Positions 35,257 to 44,515 of a stretch of DNA of 64,000 nt are shown piece by piece. The stretch spans positions 1,550,001 through 1,614,000 of the forward strand of contig OY771429.1 of NCBI GenBank assembly GCA_963674555.1, in the 5' to 3' direction. The notes below the pieces were generated by a model. That model did not search any database, was not told where the DNA came from, and saw only the letters and a program-made list of their open reading frames with translations. The stretch is from JBGMEA01 sp963674555 (GTDB lineage: Bacteria; Bacillota; Clostridia; Eubacteriales; Anaerofustaceae). A program made the translations under genes and the position numbers. The number at the start of each line of letters is the position of its first letter. Position 1 is the stretch's first letter.

Positions 35257-36015
35257 ATGCAACCAACATTCACCGTTGGGGCGGTAAGCATCGTTCCGCT
35301 GAGAGACGACATCGAAGCGACGTATAAGATCATCGAAGAAAGCGTGAAGGCACATCCCGAAGCGGATATGCTTTGTTTCGGCGAGTTGTTTTTAACACAG
35401 GATAAGGACGATCTGATCGATTCGAATAAGAGTGCGCGGTATGAAACGATCGTTGCGCAAATCAACGCGCTGTCCGCAACGTACGATACAGCTGTCAGTT
35501 ACGGCACGATCTTAAACGAAGATGATACGTTCTACATCTGTCAGAAGGTCGCATTGCCCGACGGTCAAACCTACAGCTATACAAAAATACACCTCGGGAA
35601 AAACGAGCAAAAGACCTATGACGCAGGGGATAAGATCGACACGTTTTGTTATAAAGGCTTTACGTTTGGGGTGCAGATATGTCTGGATACGCACATCGCG
35701 GAAATGTCGATATTGCAGAAATCCAAGGGTGCGGAGATCATACTCGCGCCGTTCAATACACCGTACGATGTGGGTAAACGGCTTGCCAATTGGGCGAAGT
35801 ATATCCCGGCCAGAGCGTACGAATATAACCTGTGTTTTGTCTGTTGCAATTTGCACGGGGGCGCAATGATCGTAAACGGATACGGAGAAGTCGTCAAAGA
35901 AAGCGCAAGCAAAGATACGATCGAGATGTATACGATCTCCTCCGAGAAAGACTTTAACGATAAGATTAATTATTTCGTCTACCGCAAACCCGAAGTCTAT
36001 CGTAACAACGAATGA
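35257..36015 (+). CDS. Carbon-nitrogen hydrolase (nitrilase superfamily)
   Basis: 252 aa with the complete catalytic triad: Glu43 (CFGELF), Lys110 (YTKIHLG) and Cys142 (VQICLDTH). It is an amidase/nitrilase-type enzyme hydrolysing a small amide; the substrate is open. No signal peptide. It stands alone behind its own promoter. Confidence 0.85.
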   Translation: MQPTFTVGAVSIVPLRDDIEATYKIIEESVKAHPEADMLCFGELFLTQDKDDLIDSNKSARYETIVAQINALSATYDTAVSYGTILNEDDTFYICQKVALPDGQTYSYTKIHLGKNEQKTYDAGDKIDTFCYKGFTFGVQICLDTHIAEMSILQKSKGAEIILAPFNTPYDVGKRLANWAKYIPARAYEYNLCFVCCNLHGGAMIVNGYGEVVKESASKDTIEMYTISSEKDFNDKINYFVYRKPEVYRNNE

Positions 36016-36016
36016 G

Positions 36017-36046
36017 TTGCCTCCAAATCCCAACCTATGCTACAAT
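36017..36046 (+). promoter_or_regulatory. SigA-type promoter of the 36079 gene
   Basis: TTGCCT, 18 nt, TACAAT with extended TG. Near copy of the -10 region at 35201-35220. Confidence 0.6.
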
Positions 36047-36078
36047 AGTCTAAACATACAAAACCAAAGGAGCGCACC

Positions 36079-36306
36079 ATGAAACGATACGAAGTGATAC
36101 GCGAGATATTCAACAACTGCGGCGGTAAGTGGAAGATCGACAGCCATTTTCAAGATGAGTGGGAAACGGACGATATTGAGAAACTGCTTGCGACATGGTG
36201 TGGCGGAACACTGCCCGAACATGAAGTGCAGGAATTGGACGACGGAACGCTGATCTATACCATTATGGGTGAAGTGCGCTATCGCTATTCATTTACAGAA
36301 TTTTAA
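36079..36306 (+). CDS. Hypothetical 75-aa protein
   Basis: Alpha/beta, soluble, with KRYEVIREIFNNCGGKWKID and ATWCGGTLPEHEVQELDDGT. AAAGGAG 6-7 nt before the ATG and its own promoter. Not recognised. Confidence 0.65.
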   Translation: MKRYEVIREIFNNCGGKWKIDSHFQDEWETDDIEKLLATWCGGTLPEHEVQELDDGTLIYTIMGEVRYRYSFTEF

Positions 36307-36314
36307 TAATGCAA

Positions 36315-36343
36315 GGGATCACTTTTAAAGTGATCTTTTTTTA
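36315..36343 (+). terminator. Terminator
   Basis: GATCACTTT/AAAGTGATC stem plus seven T. Confidence 0.8.
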
Positions 36344-36408
36344 ACCGAGCAAGCAAAGTCAAGAACACTGCGATAAAAGGTGTTAAGCTGTTGATACGGT
36401 AGGTGACT

Positions 36409-37314
36409 ATGGAACATTGGGAAAAGATAGTAGCGGTACAGAAAATGCAGGACTATATCGAAGCGAACGCGGAAGAGCCGATCACTTTAAGAAAGCTTGC
36501 GGACGTTGCGGGCTATTCTCCGTGGCACAGCGCACGCGTATTCAAAGAGATCACACATAAGGCGCCGTTTGAATATATCAGAGCGTTGAGGCTCAGTAAA
36601 GCCGCGGACAGACTGAATGATGAGGATAAACCGCGTATCGTAGATGTGGCGTTTGATTTCGTCTTTGATTCTCACGAAGGATTTACACGCGCGTTTTCAA
36701 AACAGTTCGGTATGACACCGTCTTACTACGCGAAACATAAACCGCCGATCGCAATGTTCATCCCCCAATACGCCAAAGAATACTACCGAATGAAACAAAC
36801 AGGAGAAGTGAAAATGGATAAGGAAACAAATACGGTATTTGTGCAAGCAGTGGATCGCCCCGCGCGAAAGCTGATCTTGAAAAGAGGAGAGAAAGCGGAG
36901 CATTATTTTGAGTATTGCAATGAAGTGGGATGTGAAGTATGGGACGTATTATCCTCTATCAAAGACGCGCTGTATGAACCGATCGGCATGTGGCTGCCTG
37001 ATAATCTCAGACTGCCAAATACCTCTTTTTACGCGCAAGGCGTGGAAGTCCCTTTGGACTACAGCGGAGAGATCCCGAGCGGTTATGAGATCATCGAACT
37101 CAAACCGTGTAAGATGTTGGTATTTCAAGGACAGCCGTTCGATGAAGCGAAATTTGAAACAGCGATCGAAGACTTGTGGGACGTGATGAAACAGTACGAC
37201 CCCGAGATGTACGGCTTTGAATGGGCGGACGAAGACGGACCGCGTTTCCAACTTGCGCCGTTCGGCTATCGCGGCTACATCGAAGCCCGACCCGTGCGAC
37301 CGATCAATGCGTAA
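36409..37314 (+). CDS. AraC-family regulator with GyrI-like effector domain
   Basis: 301 aa from ATG 36409 with AGGTG upstream. Residues ~10-110 carry two AraC-type helix-turn-helices (LRKLADVAGYSPWHSARVFK, then FTRAFSKQFGMTPSYY). Residues ~145-300 form a GyrI/SOUL-type small-molecule binding domain (GMWLPDNLRLPNTSFYAQGV). Such Rob/MarA-like regulators respond to drugs or lipophilic compounds. No target gene is evident next to it. Confidence 0.85.
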   Translation: MEHWEKIVAVQKMQDYIEANAEEPITLRKLADVAGYSPWHSARVFKEITHKAPFEYIRALRLSKAADRLNDEDKPRIVDVAFDFVFDSHEGFTRAFSKQFGMTPSYYAKHKPPIAMFIPQYAKEYYRMKQTGEVKMDKETNTVFVQAVDRPARKLILKRGEKAEHYFEYCNEVGCEVWDVLSSIKDALYEPIGMWLPDNLRLPNTSFYAQGVEVPLDYSGEIPSGYEIIELKPCKMLVFQGQPFDEAKFETAIEDLWDVMKQYDPEMYGFEWADEDGPRFQLAPFGYRGYIEARPVRPINA

Positions 37315-37328
37315 AACTACATTATCTC

Positions 37329-37360
37329 AGACTGTTTGCAATATGCAGGCGGTCTTTTTG
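37329..37360 (+). terminator. Terminator after the AraC-type gene
   Basis: GACTGTTTGC-AATAT-GCAGGCGGTC (with G-U pairs) plus five T. Confidence 0.65.
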
Positions 37361-37423
37361 ATTGCAATATATTTTGGATAAGACTATAATGAATTTAAAA
37401 GAATGATAAAGGATTCAACTGTT

Positions 37424-37831
37424 ATGGAAAACTTGGTAGCGCCCTGTGGGATCAACTGCGCGGTCTGTATCGGAAATCTCAGAAAAAAGAATACGTGCCC
37501 CGGTTGCAATATCGATGATGGATCCGAAAAGGCGAAAAGCCGCGCGACATGCAAATTGAAAAACTGTGAAGAGCATGAAGGCGCGGAATCGATCTTTTGT
37601 ATCGATTGCGGGGACACATTTCCGTGCAAGCGTATGAAGAACTTGGAAAAGCGCTATACGACGAAATACAGCGTCAGCCCGATCGAAAATATGCGTATGA
37701 TCAAAGAAGAAGGTATGGACGCGTTCCTAAATCAAGAAGAAGCAAAATGGAAATGCGCGCATTGCGGTGCGGTACTTTCCATGCACAGAGATAAGTGTAT
37801 CGAATGCGGAACGATCTATCGTAAGCCGTAA
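37424..37831 (+). CDS. DUF3795 cysteine-rich protein
   Basis: 135 aa from ATG 37424 (AAAGGA ~10 nt upstream), chosen because the paralog next door starts at the same residue. DUF3795 signature LVAPCGINCAVCIG, then CPGC, and a C-terminal zinc-ribbon-like CAHCGAV...CIECG. Probably metal binding. The function of the family is unknown. Confidence 0.75.
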   Translation: MENLVAPCGINCAVCIGNLRKKNTCPGCNIDDGSEKAKSRATCKLKNCEEHEGAESIFCIDCGDTFPCKRMKNLEKRYTTKYSVSPIENMRMIKEEGMDAFLNQEEAKWKCAHCGAVLSMHRDKCIECGTIYRKP

Positions 37832-37887
37832 CAAGAGCGATAAAATATGACACTCACTGCGGTTCGACCGCATATTACAGGAGAGCG

Positions 37888-38310
37888 ATGGAAGAAAAAT
37901 TAATAGCGCCTTGCGGGATAAACTGCGCGATCTGTATCGGGTATTTGCGAGAAGAAGATCGTTGTTTGGGATGTATGGTTGAGCATAACTCCGACAGAGT
38001 GAAAGATCTTGAAAAGTGTACGATCAGAATGTGTGAAAAGAGAAGAGAATTCGATTCGGTATATTGCATCGATTGTTGCGACGGGATGCCGTGTGAAATG
38101 TTGAACCGATTGGAAGAGCGGTACAGTACACGCAATGATGTCAGTCCGATCGAAAATATGCGCATGATCAAACAAAAGGGCACGGAAGCATTTTTAAAAA
38201 AAGAAGAAGCGAAATGGAAATGCGCGCATTGCGGTGCGGTGCTATCCATGCACGAAGACGCGTGTATCAAATGCGGAACGCCGTACCGCGAACCGTATCG
38301 GGAAATATAA
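37888..38310 (+). CDS. DUF3795 cysteine-rich protein, paralog
   Basis: 140 aa, tandem duplicate of 37424-37831 with the same Cys pattern (LIAPCGINCAICIG, CLGC, CAHCGAV, CIKCG) and a shared SPIENMRMIK segment. Strong AGGAGAG site. Confidence 0.75.
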   Translation: MEEKLIAPCGINCAICIGYLREEDRCLGCMVEHNSDRVKDLEKCTIRMCEKRREFDSVYCIDCCDGMPCEMLNRLEERYSTRNDVSPIENMRMIKQKGTEAFLKKEEAKWKCAHCGAVLSMHEDACIKCGTPYREPYREI

Positions 38311-38342
38311 ACTATTATAAGATTCAGTTTGGGGGAAGTGTT

Positions 38343-38609
38343 ATGAATCAAAATAAGGATAAGACAGATAAACAAGAAAATAAAATGAAATTGTCGGACT
38401 ATGTGGAGATCGCGATATATCTTGTTGGGGCGATCGTATTGCCTGCGCTGATTATCATAACGGCGAGCATATTAGCCGGAAAAGGCGGACCTTGGTATGT
38501 ACCGTATTTCTTTTACGGATTGGCGGTTTTATATTTCATTCTGCAGATGCGCAGAGTGATACATCTCTTTCGTGCTTTGAATAGGGAAGCTGAGGATAAT
38601 GCTTCATAG
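38343..38609 (+). CDS. Small two-TM membrane protein
   Basis: 88 aa from ATG 38343 (GGGGGAAG upstream). Charged N-terminus, then two hydrophobic segments (IAIYLVGAIVLPALIIITAS and FFYGLAVLYFIL). First of three small membrane genes in a row. Not recognised. Confidence 0.65.
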   Translation: MNQNKDKTDKQENKMKLSDYVEIAIYLVGAIVLPALIIITASILAGKGGPWYVPYFFYGLAVLYFILQMRRVIHLFRALNREAEDNAS

Positions 38610-38659
38610 GATAGATCAAACAGTGTGATTAAGCATGAAGAAAGCTAGGTTGGATAATC

Positions 38660-38914
38660 ATGGAGCAACATTCGAAAAGACAAAAAGGTACGGATAAAAA
38701 GCGTACGGTATTACGAATACTTTCCAGGATCGCTGTGTCCTCGTCTTTGATCATTGTCGGCGCTAATTTGGCACAGTTAGGTTCAAAAACCACATTTACC
38801 ATCTTAGTTTTTTTGGGCGGCATGTACGTTGTTCTTTATGAAGTGTTCAGACTGGTCAAAGATCAAAACAGTGAGGATTTTGATCGTAGGGATACAAAAA
38901 ATCGTAAGCGATAA
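38660..38914 (+). CDS. Small two-TM membrane protein
   Basis: 84 aa, basic N-terminus, hydrophobic segments RIAVSSSLIIVGANLAQLG and TFTILVFLGGMYVVLYEVF, charged tail. It begins with MEQHSK, like the MDQHSD start of the next gene, hinting that the two share a duplicated 5' end. Confidence 0.6.
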   Translation: MEQHSKRQKGTDKKRTVLRILSRIAVSSSLIIVGANLAQLGSKTTFTILVFLGGMYVVLYEVFRLVKDQNSEDFDRRDTKNRKR

Positions 38915-38986
38915 GTTCTTTATGCTTTGAAAGTGAGACCGAAGATCGTGTTACGTATCAAAGATAAACTTTAGGTGGGGATAATC

Positions 38987-39724
38987 ATGGATCAACATTC
39001 CGATGAAGAAAAACGCGCGGAGAAACTTGCGGGCGGTGTAAAGAAGTTCGGTACGGCAGGCGGCGTGTTTCGCATGGCAAAAGCGATCGCGCTGTCAGCG
39101 GCGATCACTGCGGTCGGTGTGATCCTCTTACTGAACGGTGGCTCGCTCTATCTGGCGATCGTGTTGTTCGCGGTCGCGCTCATGATAACGATCATCCAAG
39201 CAGTGATCTTAAAGCGTATCGCGACAGTGGATCTCGAACCTTTTGCGAACGAAGAAAGCGCGCCTATCGAACTACCCGACCATGAGATCATACAAGCGGT
39301 GATACCCGCGGTCATGCGTGTTAATAAAGTGCGCAGTGTGGAAGTGATGGGTAGGGGCAAAGTGATCGTGCCCGAGAATATCTTAGTGGTGACGAACGAA
39401 GCGATATGGGCGTTGACCGTACCGCTCGAAGGTGTGGATAAAGTCGTCTCGGGAACGGATATCGGAAAGTGGCAATGGACTTACGCGTACGAAGATATCG
39501 TTCAGACATTTGAAGAAATGCACAGCACATTACCGATAAAGGAACTCTTTGAAGCCTGCAACGCGAAAAAGCTAATGAACTTAAACGAGGTCGAATCGAC
39601 AAAAGTACTTCCGAATCGACAGACGATCACGATCAAAGCCCTAGACGGGCGCAAGATACAATACGCCATTCGCAGGGCAGAGGATTTTGAGCTTGCGAAA
39701 GAAATATTTAAAGCTAATTTATAA
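38987..39724 (+). CDS. Two-TM protein with cytosolic PH-like domain
   Basis: 245 aa from ATG 38987 with AGGTGGGGATAATC before it. Two membrane segments at ~30-75 (ALSAAITAVGVILLLNG, YLAIVLFAVALMITII) and then a ~150-aa domain that looks like a bacterial PH-type fold (GRGKVIVPENILVVTNEAIW, ITIKALDGRKIQYAIRR). Function unknown. Confidence 0.65.
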   Translation: MDQHSDEEKRAEKLAGGVKKFGTAGGVFRMAKAIALSAAITAVGVILLLNGGSLYLAIVLFAVALMITIIQAVILKRIATVDLEPFANEESAPIELPDHEIIQAVIPAVMRVNKVRSVEVMGRGKVIVPENILVVTNEAIWALTVPLEGVDKVVSGTDIGKWQWTYAYEDIVQTFEEMHSTLPIKELFEACNAKKLMNLNEVESTKVLPNRQTITIKALDGRKIQYAIRRAEDFELAKEIFKANL

Positions 39725-39751
39725 GTTAATGAAATCTTAATAAAATACTCC

Positions 39752-39807
39752 TTGACAAAATTAGTAAGGTACCTGTATAATATAAACAGTAAGGCACCTT
39801 ACTAATT
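39752..39807 (+). promoter_or_regulatory. Promoter and MarR-type palindromic operator
   Basis: TTGACA (39752-39757), 18 nt, TATAAT (39776-39781). Two inverted 15-mers, AATTAGTAAGGTACC (39759-39773) and GGCACCTTACTAATT (39793-39807), match in reverse with one mismatch; the left arm overlaps the spacer and the right arm lies at the start site. This is the layout of an autorepressed MarR-family gene, here 39830-40417. Confidence 0.75.
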
Positions 39808-39829
39808 GAACGAAAAGGAGTGATATATC

Positions 39830-40417
39830 ATGAAGAACAAAAGAGAATTAACGAAAAAAGTATTTCGTTTTCAAGCATTGATGCATCGTTATATGAGTCA
39901 GAATTTCAGAAAGCACGGAACGCTAAGAACTCCGCACAGGGGACAAGGTCGCGTGTTATCGATATTGAAATTAAAATCCGAGATCAGTCAAAAGGAATTG
40001 GCGTATTTGCTGGATATCCGAAACCAATCTTTGGGAGAACTTTTAAAGAAACTCGAAGAAAAGGGTTTGGTAGAGCGTACACCATCCGAAGAAGATCGCA
40101 GGATCATGACCGTGAAGTTAACGGAAGCGGGCAAACTGGCCGCGGAAGAAACAGGCAGTGAACAATCTGACAAAGACGGTATATTCGCGTGCTTGAGCGA
40201 AGAAGAGAACGCGCAACTGAGCGCGATCTTGGACAAACTCATCGACGCTTTGAAAGAACAAGTCGATGATAAGGATGACAGGAAACATATGCGCGACATG
40301 CGCAGACATATGCTGGCTCACCGCGACGCGATCGTGCGAGGCGGCAGGATGGCAAGAAAAGCATCCAACGCAAAAGACAATAGCGATACGACTGAAGACA
40401 CCACAGAGGATGTGTAG
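39830..40417 (+). CDS. MarR-family transcriptional regulator
   Basis: 195 aa with winged-helix features ISQKELAYLLDIRNQSLGEL and VERTPSEEDRRIMTVKLTEA, the MarR D..R...v.lT wing. AAAGGAGTG lies before ATG 39830. The last ~45 residues are an unusual charged, low-complexity tail. Its promoter holds a clear palindrome, so autorepression is likely; the effector is unknown. Confidence 0.85.
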   Translation: MKNKRELTKKVFRFQALMHRYMSQNFRKHGTLRTPHRGQGRVLSILKLKSEISQKELAYLLDIRNQSLGELLKKLEEKGLVERTPSEEDRRIMTVKLTEAGKLAAEETGSEQSDKDGIFACLSEEENAQLSAILDKLIDALKEQVDDKDDRKHMRDMRRHMLAHRDAIVRGGRMARKASNAKDNSDTTEDTTEDV

Positions 40418-40506
40418 ATCATGTTTGCGATGATCGTCTTTCTGATCACACAAATATCAACGATCCTTTCATCCGATCGATAGACAAAAAAACACAGCAT
40501 AATAAA

Positions 40507-40537
40507 AGAGCCGTGCCGAAAGGCGGTGGCTCTTTTT
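40507..40537 (+). terminator. Terminator after the MarR-type gene
   Basis: AGAGCCGTGCC-GAAA-GGCGGTGGCTCT plus five T. A near copy with flank GCATAATAA lies at 41215-41246, so the pseudogene in between is bracketed by ~41-bp direct repeats. Confidence 0.8.
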
Positions 40538-40547
40538 AATTTATTGA

Positions 40548-41119
40548 CTAGTCCATTGGACCGCTAGATCTTTGAGTGATTTTTTCAGCAGGGAGATAAT
40601 TATATAAATTCTCGAAAAAATCAGCTTTACTCAAAGTATATTTATTAAAACGATAGTGTGGACTTTCAGCTCTATCAACCCAAAGCAATAATCTGTCTTC
40701 TTCTTTTGTGTTATCAGGAAGGAATATAGTCTCAAGGTAGGTAATATAATTCATTTTTCTGAGTTTTTTTGATCTTGGATCCCTTGAGAATAAAACTCAT
40801 TATTAATGATAGAAAAGTTGATGATCGTATGATACGGTATATATAGGTCTCGGCTGAATATTCTGTAAAGTGGATGAACACGCAAACCTTTCTTTGTTGC
40901 AATCAGATAACAAATCGTAGGTCTTATGTAAATCTCATCAAACCCTTTTAAATAATCACATACAAAAATATATTTTGAACGAAAGCGTATTTTCAACCAA
41001 TAATAATTTAATTTTTTGAACAATCGGAATTTCTCTATGTTGAAGAATACGAGCAAAGAAAGCACTGACCAAAAAGTATTTCGAAGTATTTCAAATGTGC
41101 GATAAGACATCAATACCAA
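40548..41119 (-). pseudogene. Frameshifted paralog of the 1589-2140 membrane protein
   Basis: Two overlapping frames together align end to end with 1589-2140: the first (40751-41119) covers YYWLKIRFRSKYIFVCDYLK through NEFYSQGIQDQK, the second (40548-40754) covers MNYITYLETIFLPDN through YRFNKYTLSKADFFENL. The break lies in a run of seven A (CAAAAAAAC on the minus strand) near 40770; eight A would restore one frame. It may be a mutation, a sequencing error in the homopolymer or slippage-controlled expression. The gene is flanked by direct repeats that include a terminator. Confidence 0.7.
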
Positions 41120-41214
41120 CCCCCATAATTATATCTTTTCTATTATAGCATATATGTTGTGTGAGTTGATTATTTTCTATGATCACTAAGACGTATTTAA
41201 AGCCGCATAATAAA

Positions 41215-41246
41215 AGAGCCGTGCCGACAGGCGGTGGCTCTTTTTT
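41215..41246 (+). terminator. Terminator / right direct repeat
   Basis: AGAGCCGTGCC-GACA-GGCGGTGGCTCT plus T run, the same as 40507-40537 except one loop base. Confidence 0.75.
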
Positions 41247-41305
41247 ATATCAACGACCCGTGCGTAAAGCAAGGATCGAAGCTGGACTTAAATATCTCTT
41301 TAAAC

Positions 41306-41731
41306 TCAGTCCTTGTATTCTTCGATAAACGCTAATATCTTTTCTTTGATCTTATCACGCAGTGCACGGACTTGTTCCAGTATTTCGTCATGCGTTCCCA
41401 TGAAATCTTCGGGATCTTCAAATTCCCAATGCAAGTTCTTTTGAACACCGGGGAATACAGGACATTCCCGTTCTTTGGAGCGCGCGCATACCGTGATGAC
41501 ATAGCCGAAGTATTTCTGCGACCTTGCGACATCGTCGATGGCTTGTGTTTTCTTCTCGCTTAAGTCGATGCCTTCGTCCATCATCGCTTCGACGACATAC
41601 GGATTGATCGCGGTCGGTTCGTACCCCGCGCTTTCGGTCTGAAAACCGTCTCCGCCGTATTTGCGCAGAAGCTCCTCCGCCATTTGGCTCCTTGCCGAAT
41701 TATGCACACAAATGAACAATACTTTTTTCAT
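41306..41731 (-). CDS. arsC: Arsenate reductase, thioredoxin-type (low-MW PTP fold)
   Basis: 141 aa from ATG 41731, where similarity begins (MKKVLFICVHNSARSQMAEE). The P-loop CVHNSARS contains the nucleophilic Cys, and CARSKERECPVFPG supplies the second Cys region. A member of the LMW phosphatase/ArsC family that reduces arsenate; a protein-tyrosine-phosphatase role cannot be excluded. No ars transporter is nearby. Confidence 0.75.
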   Translation of the reverse strand: MKKVLFICVHNSARSQMAEELLRKYGGDGFQTESAGYEPTAINPYVVEAMMDEGIDLSEKKTQAIDDVARSQKYFGYVITVCARSKERECPVFPGVQKNLHWEFEDPEDFMGTHDEILEQVRALRDKIKEKILAFIEEYKD

Positions 41732-41955
41732 ATTACCCGCTTTCAAATCGGCACTAAAATAACACGCCGATAGGCTCTTTCGTTCATTATAGTCAGACCA
41801 GTTATTTTGTGATATCAAATCCGCGTAAAGTACATGTAAAGAAATCGCACTCTTTTTACTTTAAGATAGCTTTACACGATTATCCTTGTACAGTAGCATA
41901 AAATCCGTTATCATAGTGGAAGATATGAAATGTATAAATGTAATTGGGGTGGACC

Positions 41956-42873
41956 ATGGATCAGATCATTCAAGTAAAGGGACTTAGGAAATCTTACGGC
42001 TCCGTCGAAGCCGTTAAAGATATCGATTTTAATGTGGATACGGGCACATTGTTTGCTTTTCTCGGACCGAACGGCGCGGGGAAATCTACGACGATCGACA
42101 TGATCGCGACACTGCTCAAACCCGATAAAGGCACGATAGAGATCGACGGACATTTTGTCGGAAAAGAAGACGACACGATACGCGGACTGATTGGGATCGT
42201 ATTTCAGGACAGCCTGCTCGATAAACTTCTTACGGTGCGCGAAAACTTGCGCACGCGCGGAGCGTTCTACGGACTCAGCGGAAGCGAACTGAAAACAGCG
42301 ACCGAAAGAGCGATAAACGCTACGGGTATCTCGGAATTCATAGACCGCCCTTACGGGAAACTCTCGGGCGGACAGAAAAGGCGTTCCGATATCGCGCGAG
42401 CACTGATCAATACACCGAAAGTCTTATTTTTGGACGAACCGACAACAGGGCTCGATCCGCAAACGAGACAAAGCGTGTGGGAGACGATCACCGACTTACA
42501 AAAAGAACACGGCATGACCGTATTTTTGACCACGCATTATATGGAGGAAGCGGCGAACGCCGACCACGTGGTCATCATAGATCACGGTGAGATCTTAGCG
42601 CAAGGCACGCCCGTATCGCTGAAAGATCGATACAGTTCGGACATTTTAAAATTGCTGCCGAAAGATAAAAACGAGCTCGAAGAACTCTTAAAAGAACACG
42701 GTTTAAGCTATACAATTGCCAATCAAATCTATCGCATACCGCTTATGCACACGACGGACGCGATCGATCTGATCGAAGAATGCAGGGACAATCTTACAAA
42801 TATTGAACTGCTCAACGGTACGATGGACGACGTCTTTATCAATATCACGGGAAGGGAGATCAGAGAATCATGA
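41956..42873 (+). CDS. ABC transporter ATPase (DrrA/CcmA type)
   Basis: 305 aa from ATG 41956 with GGGGTGG upstream. Walker A GPNGAGKST, signature LSGGQKRR, Walker B VLFLDEPTTGLDPQ, H-loop TTHY. The C-terminal ~80 residues are the regulatory tail seen in daunorubicin-type exporters. It overlaps the permease gene by 4 nt. Confidence 0.9.
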   Translation: MDQIIQVKGLRKSYGSVEAVKDIDFNVDTGTLFAFLGPNGAGKSTTIDMIATLLKPDKGTIEIDGHFVGKEDDTIRGLIGIVFQDSLLDKLLTVRENLRTRGAFYGLSGSELKTATERAINATGISEFIDRPYGKLSGGQKRRSDIARALINTPKVLFLDEPTTGLDPQTRQSVWETITDLQKEHGMTVFLTTHYMEEAANADHVVIIDHGEILAQGTPVSLKDRYSSDILKLLPKDKNELEELLKEHGLSYTIANQIYRIPLMHTTDAIDLIEECRDNLTNIELLNGTMDDVFINITGREIRES

Positions 42874-43724
42874 AACATATCGCACTGAGAAACATGCGGC
42901 TGTATTTCAGAGATAAGACTTCCGTATTCTTCTCGTTATTGGCTGTGCTTATCATCATCGCATTATACGTATTCTTTCTCGGGGACATGATGATCCAAGG
43001 GCTTGAATCGTTTGAAAATCCCGCGTTTCTCATCAACAGTTGGGTGATGAGCGGAATGCTCGCGGTGACCTCTATCACAACGACGATGGGCGCGTTCGGG
43101 ATCATGGTCGAAGACCGATCCAATAAGATTTTAAAAGACTTTTACGCTTCTCCGATCTCGCGTGCGAAACTTGCGGCGGGTTACATCGTAAGTTCGTTCG
43201 TTATCGGCGTGATCATGAGCCTTGTGACTTTGACCATCGCGGAGATCTATATCGTCGCAAAGGGTGGGGAGTTGCTATCGCTAAACAGCTTCTTGCAATT
43301 ATTCGGCTTGATCTTGCTTTCCGTTATGGCGGGCAGCGCCATCGTGTACTTTGTCGTATCGTTTTTTAAAAGCACGAACGCTTTCGCTACGGCAAGCACG
43401 GTCATCGGTACGCTTATCGGTTTTCTTACCGGTATCTATATCCCGATCGGCAACCTACCCGAAGCGGTACAGACCGTCATCAAATGTTTTCCGCCGTCAC
43501 ACGCCGCAGCCCTTATGCGGCAAGTGATGATGCAACGGCCGCTTGTGGTCGCGTTTTCCGGCGCGCCGCAACAATATGTCGATCAGTTCAATTATTCGAT
43601 GGGTGTGTACTTCAAGCTCGGCGATCATCTTATCACTACGACCGAGAGTATCTTAGTGCTTGTCGCAACAACGGTGATCTTCTACGCGTTATCGATCTTA
43701 AGCCTTTCCAGAAAATCGAAATAG
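42870..43724 (+). CDS. ABC-2 type permease
   Basis: 284 aa with six membrane segments and the ABC-2 pattern (GVMVEDRSN-like GIMVEDRSNKILKDFYASPI near 95-115, ending ILSLSRKSK). It forms an exporter with the ATPase upstream; substrate probably a hydrophobic compound or drug. Confidence 0.85.
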   Translation: MKHIALRNMRLYFRDKTSVFFSLLAVLIIIALYVFFLGDMMIQGLESFENPAFLINSWVMSGMLAVTSITTTMGAFGIMVEDRSNKILKDFYASPISRAKLAAGYIVSSFVIGVIMSLVTLTIAEIYIVAKGGELLSLNSFLQLFGLILLSVMAGSAIVYFVVSFFKSTNAFATASTVIGTLIGFLTGIYIPIGNLPEAVQTVIKCFPPSHAAALMRQVMMQRPLVVAFSGAPQQYVDQFNYSMGVYFKLGDHLITTTESILVLVATTVIFYALSILSLSRKSK

Positions 43725-43745
43725 CCTATTTGATCCTATAAATCA

Positions 43746-43771
43746 AACTGCCCGAAAGGGCAGTTTTTTTC
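43746..43771 (+). terminator. Terminator of the ABC operon
   Basis: AACTGCCC-GAAA-GGGCAGTT plus T run. Confidence 0.9.
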
Positions 43772-43783
43772 TTTGCAAGTCTG

Positions 43784-44160
43784 TACAGTCGCATTTACAT
43801 TAGCTCTCTTTTATAGCTCAGTAATCGCCCCCGCAGTCGGCGGGGTACGACCTAAAGTAAGGGAACTCACTCCGCTACGCTACATTCGTGCGGGGCGAAT
43901 AGTGCTCCTCGCTTGCGCTCGTCGGATGTGTTCGCTTCCCGCAAAGTATGCAAAAACCCACGCTGTATAAACCTCGCTGCATGTTAGCTGAAAAGTTCTG
44001 ACAAATCGGCTCGGGCATATCAATCGTTTGGCTTTGCCAAACAGATATCGCCGAGCACGATTTATACCATAAGCTTTTCAGAACACGCAACGCTCGGCTT
44101 ATAATGCGTGTTGCTCCGCTACTAACCCAACCAACTTGAGATAAAATGCGAAGCATTTAC
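43784..44160 (+). repeat. Dispersed repeat A, copy 2 (core 43951-44120)
   Basis: From 43772 to 44477 no gene is supported. The core is nearly identical to the other A copies, except that the central hairpin reads TTTGGCTTTGCCAAA where the others have CCGACTTCGTCGG: a compensated change, both sides of the stem altered together. A hairpin GCCCCCGCAGTCGGCGGGG lies upstream, as in copies 3 and 4. Repeat B follows ~90 bp later. Confidence 0.75.
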
Positions 44161-44207
44161 CTTGACCCGACCTTGTATCTTATAAAGGGTGGGGTGGCTC
44201 TAAGTGT

Positions 44208-44358
44208 GATAAGTACCTCATCCAGAATGTTCCGAAAGGTTTTGGTATAAATACAACCGAGTATATTAGGCACGAGCAAACCCTTACGGAATGCACCCAT
44301 TATATGTTGAGGTTGTATTTGTCAAAACCATGAGGGTAACATTCTATGAGGGATTATC
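44208..44358 (+). repeat. Dispersed repeat B, copy 1
   Basis: 151 bp with ~21-bp imperfect terminal inverted repeats: GATAAGTACCTCATCCAGAA at the left, and its counterpart AACATTCTATGAGGGATTATC at the right end. The second copy, 53837-53987, is the same length and inverted. Non-coding, no transposase; MITE-like. Just beyond it lies a GCTTTTCGAGAAAAGC hairpin that is also present at the other copy. Confidence 0.7.
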
Positions 44359-44477
44359 AGCGTAAACCTTTTGCTCCGCTTTTCGAGAAAAGCGGATTGC
44401 TGCCGCCAATGCGACGCGATGATAATCCTCAAAAAGAAATATAACATAAGTGCGACTGCGCAAACCGATAACCAACA

Positions 44478-44508
44478 AAAAAAGACCGCCCTTTCGGACA
44501 GTCTTTAT
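44478..44508 (-). terminator. Terminator of the YibE/F gene
   Basis: AAAGACYG...-CGGTCTTT type stem; on the minus strand GACTGTCC-GAAA-GGGCGGTC is followed by seven T. Confidence 0.85.
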
Positions 44509-44515
44509 AAATATA

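Noticed and set aside
35191..36046. TGCTACAATA promoters at 35214 and 36041 as members of the phage GTCAT promoter group
   Set aside because: They share the extended -10 but have recognisable -35 hexamers and no GTCAT box or leader terminator.
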